64,000 bases of DNA from Plasmopara viticola (GCA_001695595.3 MBPM02000004.1:2108001-2172000), one strand, 5' to 3'; counted from the first letter of the stretch, positions 24,048-33,254 are shown. Notes: generated by a model not told the origin, from the letters alone. Translations and numbers: made by a program.

Positions 24048-24546
24048 TCAGATGAGAAGCTTAACGATGTGAAAGAGACGAAGTCGAAAGACTTTGGGTG
24101 CGTAAAGCACTTGATCCCACGCATCACGGGCGATACGACGAAGCTGAGATTTAAGTTTCGGTCTTTCCTGTAATTTTTTTGGTTGTAGGCGGATGCAAAC
24201 GGCAGATGTGACAGTGATGGCTCCCATAGCAAATCCAGAGACTTTGAGAACCTTGTCGCCGCTCATGGCACTTGCGAAAACCACGTGATATATGTGCCTA
24301 AAAAACGGGTCAAATACGCAAGCGATATCAACATACCTGGTGAGTATTGCTTTGAGCATGACCTTAGTCTCGAGCAGTGCCATGTCCATAATCTGGGCAC
24401 AAAAGACCGATCTTTTGTGGTAAAATTTTGACATCAGTAAGAGTTATCAAAAGCACGTTTGCTGAGCCGTAGAGTAAATTTGTAACCGTAACGATGACTG
24501 CCGATGCTATCAAAATCACATCGCGCCGTCGCCCATTCGATAGCAA
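24048..24546 (-). pseudogene. Possible cytochrome P450-like relic
   Basis: One minus-strand frame (to 24048) contains a cysteine followed by MALLETKVMLKAILTRY, and then YHVVFASAMSGDKVLKVS. This resembles the P450 C-terminus, where the haem-ligand segment CxGxxxAxxE is followed by a K..L..ll.RF helix and a '...sL.mkdGLkV' end. Here the Cys-to-Glu spacing is one residue too long and the Gly is missing. An overlapping frame (24364-24546) encodes a hydrophobic segment. The same frame continues past the P450-like part with a hydrophobic stretch and PKLKSQLRR. Reading frames are broken, so I treat it as a relic. The family assignment is tentative. Confidence 0.25.
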
Positions 24547-24911
24547 TCTGACATGAAGCCAGGAATTGGTCCATGAAAGATTAAATTGAGATTTGGTACG
24601 AATTGAGGCACGAAATTAAAAATGCCCAGGAATGCCATGGACGATATTCGTGTGTTCTTTAAAGACGGTGTCTCATCTATCGCCAGTATTTATTTCTCGG
24701 TACAATACCGGTTTTACGTGGGTGGTTACATTTATAAAATCTTTATATTTTTGGTCCAGTCAGATCCTAAATTCATTGTATCTCATGCCATTCTCGTGGT
24801 TGAAAAATGTGAGATCGCGACGGCACGCTCCGATTTTTGGCTAACATTCAATGTGACACCGTTTTTTTGTGACTGAGATGTGCCATTAGTTTATGAACCC
24901 ATCAAACTGCA

Positions 24912-25853
24912 CTACCCGCTTACTACGTCCTTGAACTCATGAACCAGAAGACCTAAGCAGCCTTGCGCTATTCCGCTTCTCGCAATGTTGTCCAGAGACT
25001 CTTCCACATCATTCAAGCGATCCTTGATAGTTTTCCTGCGGTCCATCTCTTCGTGGAGTGCATTAATCGTTTCCTGATGGATACCAACAAGCAATCCATC
25101 CTTGATAAGAAGTGCAGCACCAGAATCTCCAGCGTAAGTTGGACACGAATACATGATGTGTCTTCTATGAGCACTGATGGAGATGCCGGCTACCGGAGCA
25201 AATCCCAGTTGATTCTTAAACACGTCTTGGTATGCGTCGATACCGAGTCGATACGATGCCAACACAAGATCATAGCGTCCTCTAAGTTCATCTGGTTTTC
25301 CATTCCATGGAGAAATAAAAAATAATCTGGGTTTGGACGACTTCAAAATCGCAAAGTCCAGCTGAGAACTGCGAGCAGCAACTTCAACAACTGCAATACC
25401 TTCCTTCAGCACCAAAGACAACACGCTTCCAACAGTGTGTTGCTCCGTTAGTCTATGGTCGCACGTCACCGCTAGAGTCGGGCTAAAAAACACACCCATT
25501 CCAACACCTTTGTGGTCTCCATCTTCTCCGTCTTCATCAACGATCACAAATACTGCCTTTTCGACTTGCTCTTGAACGTTTGGCTGAATAAAATAACTCG
25601 AATCGCTTTCTACACGCTTCGGCACTTTCACAATAAGCGCAATCTCCCCACCATTTCCAAATTTCTCCACTGACGACCATGAGTTGGGCAACGCCACACC
25701 GTTCGGGTCGAAAACTGTGACATCGGCCGCGATCACAGTCGCAGGGAGAGCACGGAAAATTTCTTTAGACACTGCCTTTCGCAACGCAGCAACATCTTCA
25801 ATATCCACGACAACAGCAGGAGAATGACGACCAAAATGAGGTTGAAGTGCCAC
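24912..25853 (-). CDS. Trypsin-like serine protease-fold protein with Crinkler-like N-terminal header; 5' end incomplete
   Basis: About 313 codons are open. Residues 12-78 (AVVVDIEDVAALRKAVSKEI ... DVTVFDPNG ... GEIALIVKVP) resemble the ubiquitin-like header of oomycete Crinkler proteins. Residues 98-265 form a chymotrypsin-type fold with all three catalytic positions in order: His133 in TCDH, Asp166 in LDFAIL and Ser245 in GDSGA. A helical, charged tail follows (HEEMDRRKTIKDRLNDVEES). No signal peptide is visible, so it may act inside the cell. The frame has no ATG before residue 119: it begins at a GTG, with TAA 6 bp further upstream. The upstream bases (...ATATAG then TGGCAC) form a possible splice acceptor, so a short first exon is likely; loss of the start codon is the alternative. 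Peptidase activity is inferred from the triad. Confidence 0.7.
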   Translation of the reverse strand: MALQPHFGRHSPAVVVDIEDVAALRKAVSKEIFRALPATVIAADVTVFDPNGVALPNSWSSVEKFGNGGEIALIVKVPKRVESDSSYFIQPNVQEQVEKAVFVIVDEDGEDGDHKGVGMGVFFSPTLAVTCDHRLTEQHTVGSVLSLVLKEGIAVVEVAARSSQLDFAILKSSKPRLFFISPWNGKPDELRGRYDLVLASYRLGIDAYQDVFKNQLGFAPVAGISISAHRRHIMYSCPTYAGDSGAALLIKDGLLVGIHQETINALHEEMDRRKTIKDRLNDVEESLDNIARSGIAQGCLGLLVHEFKDVVSG

Positions 25854-26271
25854 TATATTTTATGTACTATTGCGTCATTCTCAGATCTTTCTTTTAATAA
25901 TATTCTTGTTTGCGGAGAGATTTCTTAAAGCAGTACATTGGCTGGGGGCTTTGTGTTCGCATCAAACCACGGCAACTGTTTTCCAATTTTATTCGTGGCT
26001 CTAACTTGGCGTTCTCATGCTTTCGGTGCAGCATCGAATTTGACTTTTTAAATGTACGGCATCAAAAGTTTAATTCCTCTAAAGACCATGCGGTTATTCG
26101 TTGCAATGCTTGGTTGGCGCTAATTAGAAGTCTGACCCGAGCACTTTTAGATTAAGTTATGACGGTCACTTTATTTAGATGAGCAAAGTACCATTCAACC
26201 GCTTTTTTCTCATCGTTCTGATCTGACGTCGTTCTTCAGTGCTGACCTCGTCCATGTATTCACATTAAGAA
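25854..26271. other. Divergent intergenic region
   Basis: This lies between the 5' end of the protease-fold gene (minus) and the small PG-rich gene (plus). It should hold both promoters and, if the protease gene is spliced, its first exon. I could not identify that exon: the minus-strand ATGs here lead only to short frames. Confidence 0.35.
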
Positions 26272-26608
26272 ATGGTTCAAGAGAGGCCACGCTCGGCGCT
26301 ACTGCAACAGCTGCTGATTGCGCACGATGACCGGCACAGCTATCTGCAACGCATGCAATCGCCGATCGGTCCAGGGGCTTATACGATACCATCGACGTTC
26401 AAGTCTTCATGTCCGAACCTGCTATTACGCGTGGTTCAGCGTGAGACTTATGGCCGAGATTTTTCCAGGTAAGCAGTCAAAGTTGTGGCAACGACACGTG
26501 CGAAGCTCACTACGGCACATTTGTAGAAAGAATCGGGCCAAGACAGCAACAAATACAGAGGAGTCTGCATCTGAGTACGTAAACCTGACGGACATGACAC
26601 TTGCGTAG
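26272..26608 (+). CDS. Small protein with a SHIPPO/PG-rich-like motif, two exons (predicted)
   Basis: Exon 1 (26272-26468) begins at an ATG with an in-frame TAA two codons upstream and ends at a consensus donor, CCAG/GTAAGC. A 58-nt intron (26469-26526) ends in TTGTAG, and exon 2 (26527-26608) continues in phase to a TAG. The product is 92 residues. The segment SPIGPGAYTIPSTF resembles the sperm-tail PG-rich (SHIPPO) repeat 'pGPGaYnvps.f', usual in axonemal proteins. One copy and a short length make the assignment weak, and it could be a remnant of a longer flagellar gene. A competing open structure runs on the opposite strand (26424-26964), so only one may be real. Confidence 0.45.
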
Positions 26609-26964
26609 ATGTCGTTCAGAATCTTTTTGTATCGCTTGAAATCAGCTGCTTACCTATGTTTGGTTTCAAAGCGCACCAAATCAGCTCGTCCTTGTCTTGG
26701 CGGCCGACATGCACCAATCTCGCCGCGACCAGCTTCGTAGAATGGTGCAGGTTGAGTTACAATTGCCTTCCATTTGCAATGATCCTTCGCCAACTGCGTC
26801 TTGCCATTGCATTGGCCTTGTCTTGCTGCTATGCTAGGCTGACCGCTGGAGTCAGGATGAGAATGCGGTTTCGCCATTCCCAGCTGAGCACAGCCGCTTC
26901 GCTGTGATAGATAGCACGGCGTCGAGCCCAAGAGCCGCATCATCAAGCGACTGTACGCGACCAT
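26424..26964 (-). CDS. Alternative spliced gene model antisense to the PG-rich gene (hypothetical)
   Basis: An ATG at 26964 opens 103 codons with natural-looking composition (...PAPFYEAGRGEIGACRPPRQG...), ending at a consensus donor ATAG/GTAAGC (26653). A 69-nt intron (26585-26653) ending in GTCAG would join it in phase to a second open stretch (FTYSDADSSVFVAVLARFF...) that stops near 26424. No family is recognised. It overlaps the PG-rich model on the plus strand, so at most one is likely to be protein-coding. The start could also be the later methionine before AKPHSHPDSSG. Confidence 0.25.
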
Positions 26965-27623
26965 CTTTACCGAGCTCGTCGCGGGGGCATTGGAAGTGGG
27001 CAAACGTCACAGACATGGCGGCAAATTTTGATAAGCGTGTCGTGGAGGAGCGGTCGAGGGGGCAGCGGCAGCAGGTACGGCGTGGCCGTAGAGGAGTGAG
27101 GAATTGGTCAAAATTCGCCTAACGCTTTTCTGTGGCTCCATTTTTATGGGCAGCCCTGTGTCGTAAGCGCGCCGCTTTCGTACCTTATGCGCACAAGCTA
27201 TTTAGAACGGCTTCAGAAGCATCAGCGACAGACAAATGCAGCCAATCAGTGACAGCGCATGTGCTTTACGTCATGGGCCTGATATTGACGGTGCACAGCC
27301 GCGTCACAGTATTACCGCCATCACATGGAACGGCCCCGTGACGTATGATTAAGAACCTGTCCTTAGCCTAGATCCAGCTTTAATTCTAAATGGAATACGT
27401 CACTATTGCACCCTAAGCACTGGTTTTCAATAAAAAGACCAAGTTCATGATGTCATCGTGCCGTTCTTTTATTTGCCATGTCATTGCTTTGTCTATACAA
27501 AGGCCAAGTCAGTAGAGCAGCACCAGCTCCACTCACCACCAAGATTTTCACCACATTTGAGATTTTGCAGCAACCCTCTCACTCAATCTTGGACCCACGA
27601 CACTCTAGATAGATAAGCACATC
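26965..27623. other. Promoter and 5' leader region of ATP-citrate synthase
   Basis: No supported gene lies here. Short plus-strand frames (26904-27122, 27132-27341) lack motifs. The last 50 bp before the ATG contain CTCACTCAATCTT (27578-27590), a loose match to oomycete initiator plus flanking promoter sequence. Confidence 0.35.
27578..27590 (+). promoter_or_regulatory. Candidate initiator region of the ATP-citrate synthase gene
   Basis: CTCACTCAATCTT resembles the oomycete initiator/flanking promoter pattern (TCAYTYY with a CAWTTT-like tail) about 40 bp before the ATG. The match is imperfect. Confidence 0.25.
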
Positions 27624-30600
27624 ATGTCGGCCAAAGCCATTCGTGAGTTTGACGGCAAGCGCATCCTATCCACGAGTTTGTCGGCCTTTAATCTCAACAA
27701 GTGCTTTGCACAAGTGGCGGTAAGCAAGAGCTTTGCTGGTCAAAGCCGCGAGGACTTTTTTAGTGGGATTGAAGCCCAAAATCCGTGGCTCACGACGCTA
27801 GGCGAGTCGAAGCTTGTCGTCAAGCCCGATCAGCTTATTAAGCGCCGTGGCAAAGCCAATTTGCTACTGCTTAACGCGTCGTGGGTGGAAGTGCAGGACT
27901 GGGTCTGGGCGCGTATCAACAAACCTATTCAGGTAGAGACCGTCACAGGTGTGCTCACGCATTTCATTGTCGAGCCGTTTTTAAAACACGGTGCCGCTGA
28001 TGAGCACTACGTGTGCATCGTGTCGAACCGCGACGGTGAGGAGATTCTCTTTCATCACGAAGGCGGCGTGGATGTCGGAGATGTGGATGCTAAGGCCAAG
28101 CGCTTGCAAGTCGGCATCGAGTCGACGGTATCGAAAGAGGAAGTGACTGCTGCGCTGCTTTCGTCGGTTGAAGCAGCGCGTAAACCGATTTTGGCCGAGT
28201 TCCTCGTTGCAATGCTTGCCAACTTCCGTGAGTTGCACTTTGTCTACATGGAAATCAATCCGATCGTTCTCGTGAAGGATCAAATCTCCGTGCTTGACAT
28301 GGCTGCCAAAGTGGATGAAGCCGCCAACTTTCTTGTGGGTGACCGCTGGGGAGATATTGAATTCCCCCCGGCTTTCGGTCGCGCCAAGTTCCACGAGGAA
28401 GAGTTTATTCAAGATCTGGACTCGAAAACGGGCGCTTCGCTCAAGCTCACCATCCTGAACCACACAGGTCGCATCTGGACAATGGTCGCGGGTGGTGGGG
28501 CCTCAGTCGTCTACGCGGATACGATCGCCGACTTGGGGTATGGCCACGAATTGGCAAATTATGGTGAATACTCGGGTGCTCCCAGCGAGACCCACACATA
28601 CCACTATGCAAAGACGATCCTGGACCTTATGACGCGCAACTTTGACGAGCGTGGCAAGGTGCTGATCATCGGCGGTGGCATTGCCAACTTCACGGACGTT
28701 GCATTGACGTTCAAGGGAATTATCCGTGCCATTCACGAGTACCAGCAAAAGCTCAAGGACAACAAAGTACACATTTGGGTGCGACGTGGTGGCCCCAACT
28801 GCCAGGAGGGTCTGACAGTCATGCGCGAAGTGGGTGAGGCGGTAGGAGTGCCGATTGAAGTATTTGGCCCAGAGACGCACATTACGGCTATTGTCCCAAT
28901 GGCTCTTGGGCTTGTAGAAAAGCCTACGCCAGTGGTTGCTCAGCTCGTTGCCAAGTCCATTGGTGGCACGAAGCAAACTTTAAACAAAGTAGCTTCGGAC
29001 GAAGGCAGCACTCTTGTTAGCGACAATGTAGAGGCCGAAAGTGCGGATGTGCTTGATAGCAAACGTACCGCTGACACGAAGGCTCCTGTTGTTATTCAAG
29101 ATGAGAGTATCGTACGCATGAATGACAAGACACGATGCATTGTGTACGGCCTGCAGCAACGCGCAGTTCAAGGTATGCTTGACTTTGACTACCTGTGCAA
29201 TCGAAAGACGCCCAGCGTGGCTGCTCTGATCTTTCCATTCTCGCCCAACCACTATCTCAAATTTTACTGGGGCACTTCAGAGCGTCTAATTCCCGTGTTC
29301 CAAAAGCTGTCAGACGCCGTCAAGAAGTTTCCGGACGTGAGCATGCTCATTAACTTTTCCTCTTTCCGTTCCGTGTACCAGTCGACGATGGAAGGATTTC
29401 AGCACAGCGACACTATCAAGACGCATGCCATCATTGCGGAGGGTGTGCCGGAGCAACAATCGCGTCTTATCTCGAAGAAAGCGCGGGAGCTCAATGTTGG
29501 CATCATTGGCCCTGCTACAGTCGGTGGCATCAAGCCAGGGTGTCTGCGCATTGGTAACACTGGTGGTATGCTTGACAACATTGTGCAATCGAAGCTGTAC
29601 CGTCCTGGTAGTGTCGCGTATGTGTCCAAGTCCGGTGGCATGTCAAATGAGCTCAACAACATCGTCTCGCAGACTACGGACGGTGTGTACGAGGGTGTTG
29701 CAATTGGTGGGGACAAGTACCCAGGATCCACGTTCATCCAGCATCTGCTGCGTTACGAGGCAAATCCAGAAATCAAGATGATGGTCTTACTTGGTGAGGT
29801 CGGTGGTACCGACGAGTTTGCTGTCTGCCGTGCCATCCAGTCGGGTGCGATTAAAAAGCCGGTAATTGCATGGTGCATTGGAACGTGCGCCAAGATTTTC
29901 CCGTTCGAAGTGCAGTTTGGCCATGCCGGTGCTTGCGCAACGGGCGAATCAGAAACGGCCTCGGCCAAGAACGCGGCGCTTGCTGCTGCCGGTGCCATCG
30001 TGCCTGAAAATTTCGATCAGTTCGGCAACGCTATCCGTAAGCAATTCGACACGATGGTCGCATCGGGTACGATTGTTCCGCACCCCGAAGTTCCAGTCCC
30101 TCGGGTTCCTATGGATTATGCCTGGGCCAAGAACCTTGGCCTTATCCGTAAGCCTTCCAACTTCATCTCGTCCATTTCGGATGATCGTGGCGAGGAGCTG
30201 CGATACTCTGGTACTCCTATTTCAAAAGTCTTTGAGCAGAATATGGGCGTCGGCGGTGTTATCGGTCTGCTATGGTTTAAGCGCAATCTGCCGGCTTACG
30301 CTTCTAAGTTTATTGAAATGGTGCTCATGGTCACAGCTGATCACGGCCCGGCCGTATCGGGTGCCCACAACACGATTGTTACTGCTCGTGCCGGCAAGGA
30401 CCTCATCTCATCTCTTATCTCGGGTCTAGTGACAATTGGCCCCCGCTTTGGTGGAGCCTTGGACAAGGCTGCTGAGATGTTTGCGAGCGCGCACGACTCT
30501 GGCTCGTCGGCAGCTGAATTTGTGGTAGACATGCGCAGACAGAACAAGCTCATTATGGGAATTGGCCACCGAATCAAATCGCTATCGAACCCAGACAAAC

Positions 30601-30941
30601 GTGTGACCATTATTAAAGAGTTTGCTAAGGCAAACTTTCCGTCTACAAACGTGCTTGACTTCGCTCTCGAGGTGGAGCAGGTGACGACCAAGAAACGCAG
30701 CAACCTCATTCTGAACGTCGACGGCTGCATTGCCGTCTGCTTCGTCGACCTGCTGCGTAACTGCGGTGTCTTTACTTTGGAAGAGGCAAACGAGCAGATC
30801 GAAAACGGCTGTCTTAACGGCTTGTTCGTGCTCGGTCGCAGCATTGGTTTCATCGGTCATTATCTCGACCAAAAGCGTCTAAAGCAGCCGCTGTACCGCC
30901 ACCCGTGGGATGACATTTCGTATCTGGACGAGGAGCTTTGA
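27624..30941 (+). CDS. ACLY: ATP-citrate synthase, single-chain (animal-type) form
   Basis: This cytosolic enzyme cleaves citrate with CoA and ATP to acetyl-CoA and oxaloacetate, feeding fatty-acid and sterol precursors. The 1105 residues match the one-chain animal enzyme (about 1100), unlike the split subunits of fungi and plants. The order is an ATP-grasp/citryl-CoA synthetase beta part (from MSAKAIREFDGKRIL), a citrate-binding part with GGGIANFTDVA and RRGGPNCQEG, a variable linker at about 450-505, the CoA-binding domain, and the phospho-histidine site QFGHAGACATGESETASAKN with His767 (human His760). The C-terminal citrate-synthase-like part has GIGHRIKSLSNPDKRV (His982). The ATG at 27624 matches the family N-terminus. 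It is one uninterrupted exon, convergent with the SAM-domain gene 89 bp downstream. Confidence 0.97.
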   Translation: MSAKAIREFDGKRILSTSLSAFNLNKCFAQVAVSKSFAGQSREDFFSGIEAQNPWLTTLGESKLVVKPDQLIKRRGKANLLLLNASWVEVQDWVWARINKPIQVETVTGVLTHFIVEPFLKHGAADEHYVCIVSNRDGEEILFHHEGGVDVGDVDAKAKRLQVGIESTVSKEEVTAALLSSVEAARKPILAEFLVAMLANFRELHFVYMEINPIVLVKDQISVLDMAAKVDEAANFLVGDRWGDIEFPPAFGRAKFHEEEFIQDLDSKTGASLKLTILNHTGRIWTMVAGGGASVVYADTIADLGYGHELANYGEYSGAPSETHTYHYAKTILDLMTRNFDERGKVLIIGGGIANFTDVALTFKGIIRAIHEYQQKLKDNKVHIWVRRGGPNCQEGLTVMREVGEAVGVPIEVFGPETHITAIVPMALGLVEKPTPVVAQLVAKSIGGTKQTLNKVASDEGSTLVSDNVEAESADVLDSKRTADTKAPVVIQDESIVRMNDKTRCIVYGLQQRAVQGMLDFDYLCNRKTPSVAALIFPFSPNHYLKFYWGTSERLIPVFQKLSDAVKKFPDVSMLINFSSFRSVYQSTMEGFQHSDTIKTHAIIAEGVPEQQSRLISKKARELNVGIIGPATVGGIKPGCLRIGNTGGMLDNIVQSKLYRPGSVAYVSKSGGMSNELNNIVSQTTDGVYEGVAIGGDKYPGSTFIQHLLRYEANPEIKMMVLLGEVGGTDEFAVCRAIQSGAIKKPVIAWCIGTCAKIFPFEVQFGHAGACATGESETASAKNAALAAAGAIVPENFDQFGNAIRKQFDTMVASGTIVPHPEVPVPRVPMDYAWAKNLGLIRKPSNFISSISDDRGEELRYSGTPISKVFEQNMGVGGVIGLLWFKRNLPAYASKFIEMVLMVTADHGPAVSGAHNTIVTARAGKDLISSLISGLVTIGPRFGGALDKAAEMFASAHDSGSSAAEFVVDMRRQNKLIMGIGHRIKSLSNPDKRVTIIKEFAKANFPSTNVLDFALEVEQVTTKKRSNLILNVDGCIAVCFVDLLRNCGVFTLEEANEQIENGCLNGLFVLGRSIGFIGHYLDQKRLKQPLYRHPWDDISYLDEEL

Positions 30942-31030
30942 ATATAAAAAGCGATAGCATTTGTTGCGTACGGGGGTAGACAATAAGCTTTGATTTCATC
31001 GTCTTTACATGCAACCATTACTAGTCTCAT

Positions 31031-32065
31031 TCAATACGCACTTGCGGCGACGGGAGTCCTAGCGGCAGCCGCTAAAGTCTCCTCGGAACACTGGTAGTGC
31101 AGCTGTCGAATGGCTTTGCGAATACGCAATCGGTGTGCAAACTTGGCAATTCCCACCTCGCTCATGGCCTGATCCACATCATCTTCGCTCTTTAATTGCG
31201 CTAAGTCTTTGAGCGCTATAAAGCCATGCTCTTCCAACTGCTTGGCGTACGCGCAGTACTCCTCTGAATGGCACGTGTCGATACCCGCGAGCCACGCGCG
31301 CAATGACCTGCCGTTACAGCTTTCGTCGCCGTGATGAATGTCAAGCAGCACAGTCTCCGCCCCCGTTTCCTCTGGAGGCATGACATCAGTCTCCTTACGA
31401 GCCTCGTATTCAAGCACCTCGCCCCTCTTTTGCCGATCTACAATTTCTGCATCTATTGTTTCATTACAATGTTTTCTCGTCTTTCTTGTCGACTTCAGGA
31501 GCTGATCTAGCGCCTTTTCCGTGTCGGACGCCAGCGTTGTAAACGCTTTCTCGGGACTTCTCCAATTGCAGGTCGGCGAAACGCTACTTTTGGCTCGCGC
31601 AAGCTCCTGCACCTTGCGTTCATTCCAACGCGGAGGGCATGCCGGCTGGTCTGTTGCCATGGGATCCCACCGCACAACCGGCATCGCGGAAGTACGATCC
31701 TCCATCACTCGTCGACGCAGCTCAATCATTGCTGCCTCTGAATAGTACTCGTCTTTCTTGAGAAGCGCCTCTCTGTGCTCATCATTGAATTGCGAATTGC
31801 GCTGCCGCAAGCGACTAAAGCACGTGGTGAAGGCCGCTACCATATTAGAAGCGGCCTCGGTCGCCACCTCGCGCGGACTCAGCACAAATGGAAGACTCAG
31901 CGCCACCACCGTCTTAAAGATCACGCGCGCGCAGCCCGTGGGTGCATCACTTGTCGCGTCCATCGTGATAGAACGAGCGTCCATGATATGGTGCGACGCT
32001 TTAAGATCGCGTAAAGATTTCAACAGCGAAAATAATTCTCCAAGAGCAAAAAAAATAAAGCTCAT
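31031..32065 (-). CDS. SAM-domain protein, hypothetical
   Basis: 344 codons, open from an ATG. Residues about 255-324 (LRAWLAGID ... EEHGFIALKDLAQLKSEDDVDQAMSEVGIAKFAHRLRIRKAIRQL) have the spacing of a sterile-alpha-motif domain: a five-helix bundle with 'F..l..L..l.e.dL...Gi...GhRlrI..ai..L'. Such domains bind protein partners or oligomerise. The middle (90-240) is charged and probably disordered, with an RxxR-rich stretch around 190-215. The true start may be Met28 or Met35 (31984 or 31963), because the first 27 residues are hydrophobic and unlike the rest. It lies 115 bp downstream of CDT1 on the same strand. The SAM call is firm; the role is unknown. Confidence 0.75.
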   Translation of the reverse strand: MSFIFFALGELFSLLKSLRDLKASHHIMDARSITMDATSDAPTGCARVIFKTVVALSLPFVLSPREVATEAASNMVAAFTTCFSRLRQRNSQFNDEHREALLKKDEYYSEAAMIELRRRVMEDRTSAMPVVRWDPMATDQPACPPRWNERKVQELARAKSSVSPTCNWRSPEKAFTTLASDTEKALDQLLKSTRKTRKHCNETIDAEIVDRQKRGEVLEYEARKETDVMPPEETGAETVLLDIHHGDESCNGRSLRAWLAGIDTCHSEEYCAYAKQLEEHGFIALKDLAQLKSEDDVDQAMSEVGIAKFAHRLRIRKAIRQLHYQCSEETLAAAARTPVAASAY

Positions 32066-32180
32066 TTACCGTATAAGTAGAATATATAGCTTCAAATTGA
32101 AGCAATTAAAGCTATTAAATGTTACACACATTGCTAATTTACCAGTATTTATTTAAGTTGAAAGATTGAAAAGCTCTGTT

Positions 32181-33254
32181 TCAGGCTTTTATAGAGATAG
32201 CGCGGCGCAGCGAGGCCTTGACAACGTTGTACTTACAGCCACTTGAGATCCTTACGTACTCTTTGCCGTCACCAAGTATGACAGTGAGCCATTCCGGTAC
32301 CATCGACTCGAGTAAATATAGTTGCTCGTCAACTTTGCCCTTAATTGGAGCTCGCACGGCGAGTCTGCGCACCACTTCTTCCTTTAAAAATATAGATTTC
32401 TTAGAAACAATGACCAGAAACTGCAGCTGATCGCAAAGCTGCGGTAACGTTGACAACATGCGTTTTTTCAATGCATTAGCACTTTCCTCAGCAATATTTT
32501 TGCAACCGACTTCCCGTTTACGAACTCTGTTGATAAGCCACTCTGGTAGTGATATTAGATCCTGCGGCACAGGCTTTGCAAGTGCCCCTCTTAGCTTTCC
32601 CTCGGCCCTCAACTCTGCTGCAATATCTGTCTGCTCTTTACTAGCCTTTGAATCTTGCAACACTTTCGATCTCTTTTCGCTTGACATCTCTGGCGGGACT
32701 ATCGGTAGCGGGGCCTTTTCAATTTCGACAGCGTTATTGACTTCTTCGTCTGTCATGTCTGGAAATTCGTTACTCATGGCCTCGATATGGCTTCTTAAGT
32801 AGTCATTGACCTTGCAATTGAAAAGACTAATACGCTCCTCAATACTCTCGCACTTTTCATGAGGAGGCGGGAAGTTCTGCTTGCGTAATGTAAGCACTGG
32901 TGATTGCTGCTCAAGTCGTTGGCGTTGGGCTTGCAGCGAGTCGCCACCTTCCTCCTGCGCATGACGACGAGCAGTGCGCGTATTTTTCTTCCACTCTAAA
33001 GCATACGCTCCCGGCAATAAATGCATGATTTGCTGCAAATGTGCAATTGTGAAGCTGAGCTGACACATGCTCTCCACTGCGCGCTTGACAGCGGCAAAGT
33101 CAGGTGTGTGTTGGTATAACATTAAGGCGCCAAGCCCAAATTCCACGGATGAAAAGAGACGGACGAGGACGCGCAGAGATGAGGGGGCGCGCACGTCCAA
33201 CTCTTGGGTGGCGCACTGAGGCTGCCGCCGCTTTTCGTCGGTCTTTGAGGTCAT
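32181..33254 (-). CDS. CDT1: DNA replication licensing factor CDT1
   Basis: CDT1 loads the MCM2-7 helicase onto origins with ORC and CDC6. In this 357-residue product, residues about 27-90 carry the central CDT1 (geminin-binding in animals) winged-helix core: LRVLVRLFSSVEFGLGAL, then HTPDFAAVKRAVESM and LQQIMHLLPGAYALEW. Residues about 262-355 form the C-terminal MCM-binding winged helix, with LPQLCDQLQFLVIV, FLKEEVVRRL and EQLYLLESMVPEWL. No N-terminal PIP degron (QxxxTDFF-like) is seen. The ATG at 33254 is chosen because the frame opens further upstream only from a TTG. It is short compared with animal CDT1 (about 550). tRNA-Arg lies 85 bp upstream. Confidence 0.85.
   Translation of the reverse strand: MTSKTDEKRRQPQCATQELDVRAPSSLRVLVRLFSSVEFGLGALMLYQHTPDFAAVKRAVESMCQLSFTIAHLQQIMHLLPGAYALEWKKNTRTARRHAQEEGGDSLQAQRQRLEQQSPVLTLRKQNFPPPHEKCESIEERISLFNCKVNDYLRSHIEAMSNEFPDMTDEEVNNAVEIEKAPLPIVPPEMSSEKRSKVLQDSKASKEQTDIAAELRAEGKLRGALAKPVPQDLISLPEWLINRVRKREVGCKNIAEESANALKKRMLSTLPQLCDQLQFLVIVSKKSIFLKEEVVRRLAVRAPIKGKVDEQLYLLESMVPEWLTVILGDGKEYVRISSGCKYNVVKASLRRAISIKA

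Larger units (their letters stand above)
17523..24911. other. Gene-poor region with transposon and gene relics
   Basis: About 7.4 kb upstream of the App1-like gene with no intact gene that I can support. It holds the gypsy-type fragment at 19863-20420 and the P450-like relic at 24048-24546, listed separately. Plus-strand frames around 21650-22500 look like eroded retroelement coding sequence but lack a decisive motif. Short frames at 18146-18361 are unassigned. Confidence 0.45.

Noticed and set aside
27981..28976. Two long minus-strand frames (160 and 157 codons) within the ATP-citrate synthase gene
   Set aside because: They are antisense shadows of a highly conserved enzyme with strong codon bias. 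No family resemblance.
29866..30429. Plus-strand 187-codon frame overlapping ATP-citrate synthase
   Set aside because: Out-of-frame shadow; its Ser/Arg/Leu-rich composition is typical of a shifted reading of a coding exon.
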